Shown: one piece after another, positions 5,612-5,639 of the stretch
How positions within the stretch are numbered: the first letter of the stretch is position 1
How the letters are laid out: every line of letters begins with the position of its first letter
NCBI GenBank assembly: GCA_002358575.1
Contig: DEPD01000109.1
Location: forward strand, 1-5,639
DNA from: Lachnospiraceae bacterium UBA3401
GTDB lineage: Bacteria > Bacillota > Clostridia > Lachnospirales > Lachnospiraceae
Reading direction: 5' to 3'
Length of the DNA stretch: 5,639 nucleotides
The notes under the pieces: generated by a model
What the model was told of the DNA's origin: nothing
Database searches by the model: none
What the model saw: the letters and a program-made list of their open reading frames with translations, nothing else
Program-made: the position numbers and the translations under genes

Positions 5612-5639
5612 GCTATACACTTAGGAATTGTAGGAAAAT

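Larger units (their letters stand above)
5316..5639. other. Divergent regulatory region with no confident gene
   Basis: This 324-base stretch lies upstream of dtd and runs to the window end. It holds two divergent promoters, three operator-like dyads and one leader hairpin, listed separately. A plus-strand frame opens at ATG 5600 (MFQEAIHLGIVGK) and runs off the window, but it has no ribosome binding site. A TTG at 5575 with GGAG five bases upstream is another possible start. An AGGAAAA word at 5632-5638 could instead be the ribosome binding site of a gene starting just outside. The choice cannot be made from this window. Confidence 0.6.

Overview
The window looks like chromosomal DNA of a low-to-moderate GC, Gram-positive-type Clostridia, most likely a Lachnospiraceae-like gut bacterium. 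The reasons are strong purine-rich ribosome binding sites before most genes, SigA-type promoters, an MCP with a dCache-HAMP layout typical of motile Firmicutes, and the codon use. The genus cannot be fixed from the sequence alone.

Layout. Positions 1-182 hold a non-coding-looking block rich in inverted repeats, possibly a dispersed structured element. It is followed at once by a strong promoter (183-211) and one plus-strand gene, a 709-residue transmembrane chemoreceptor (316-2445). Everything from 2447 to 5315 lies on the minus strand and converges on the receptor gene. In transcription order it is: dtd, a D-aminoacyl-tRNA deacylase (5315-4863); an MgtC/SapB-family membrane protein (4719-4039); a 65-residue unknown protein (4014-3817); a 191-residue unknown protein (3805-3230); a small calcineurin-like metallophosphoesterase (3179-2643); and a short, apparently broken reading frame ending in a membrane segment and basic tail (2635-2447). 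The gaps are 143, 24, 11, 50 and 7 bases and no convincing terminator was seen between genes, so one operon read from a promoter at 5450-5422 is plausible. The MgtC-to-phosphoesterase part is the tightest.

The right end (5316-5639) is a divergent regulatory region. It has a minus-strand promoter for dtd and a plus-strand promoter for a gene beyond the window. Each has an inverted repeat over its -10 box, and both boxes sit in the same ten-base word, GATATACTGT.

Functionally the window is mostly housekeeping and signalling: chemotaxis sensing, proofreading of D-aminoacyl-tRNA, and an envelope/ion-stress membrane protein. The least explained parts are the translationally coupled 65 + 191 residue pair, the paired operator-like dyads, and the left-hand structured block. 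No tRNA, rRNA, CRISPR array, transposase or phage gene was seen.
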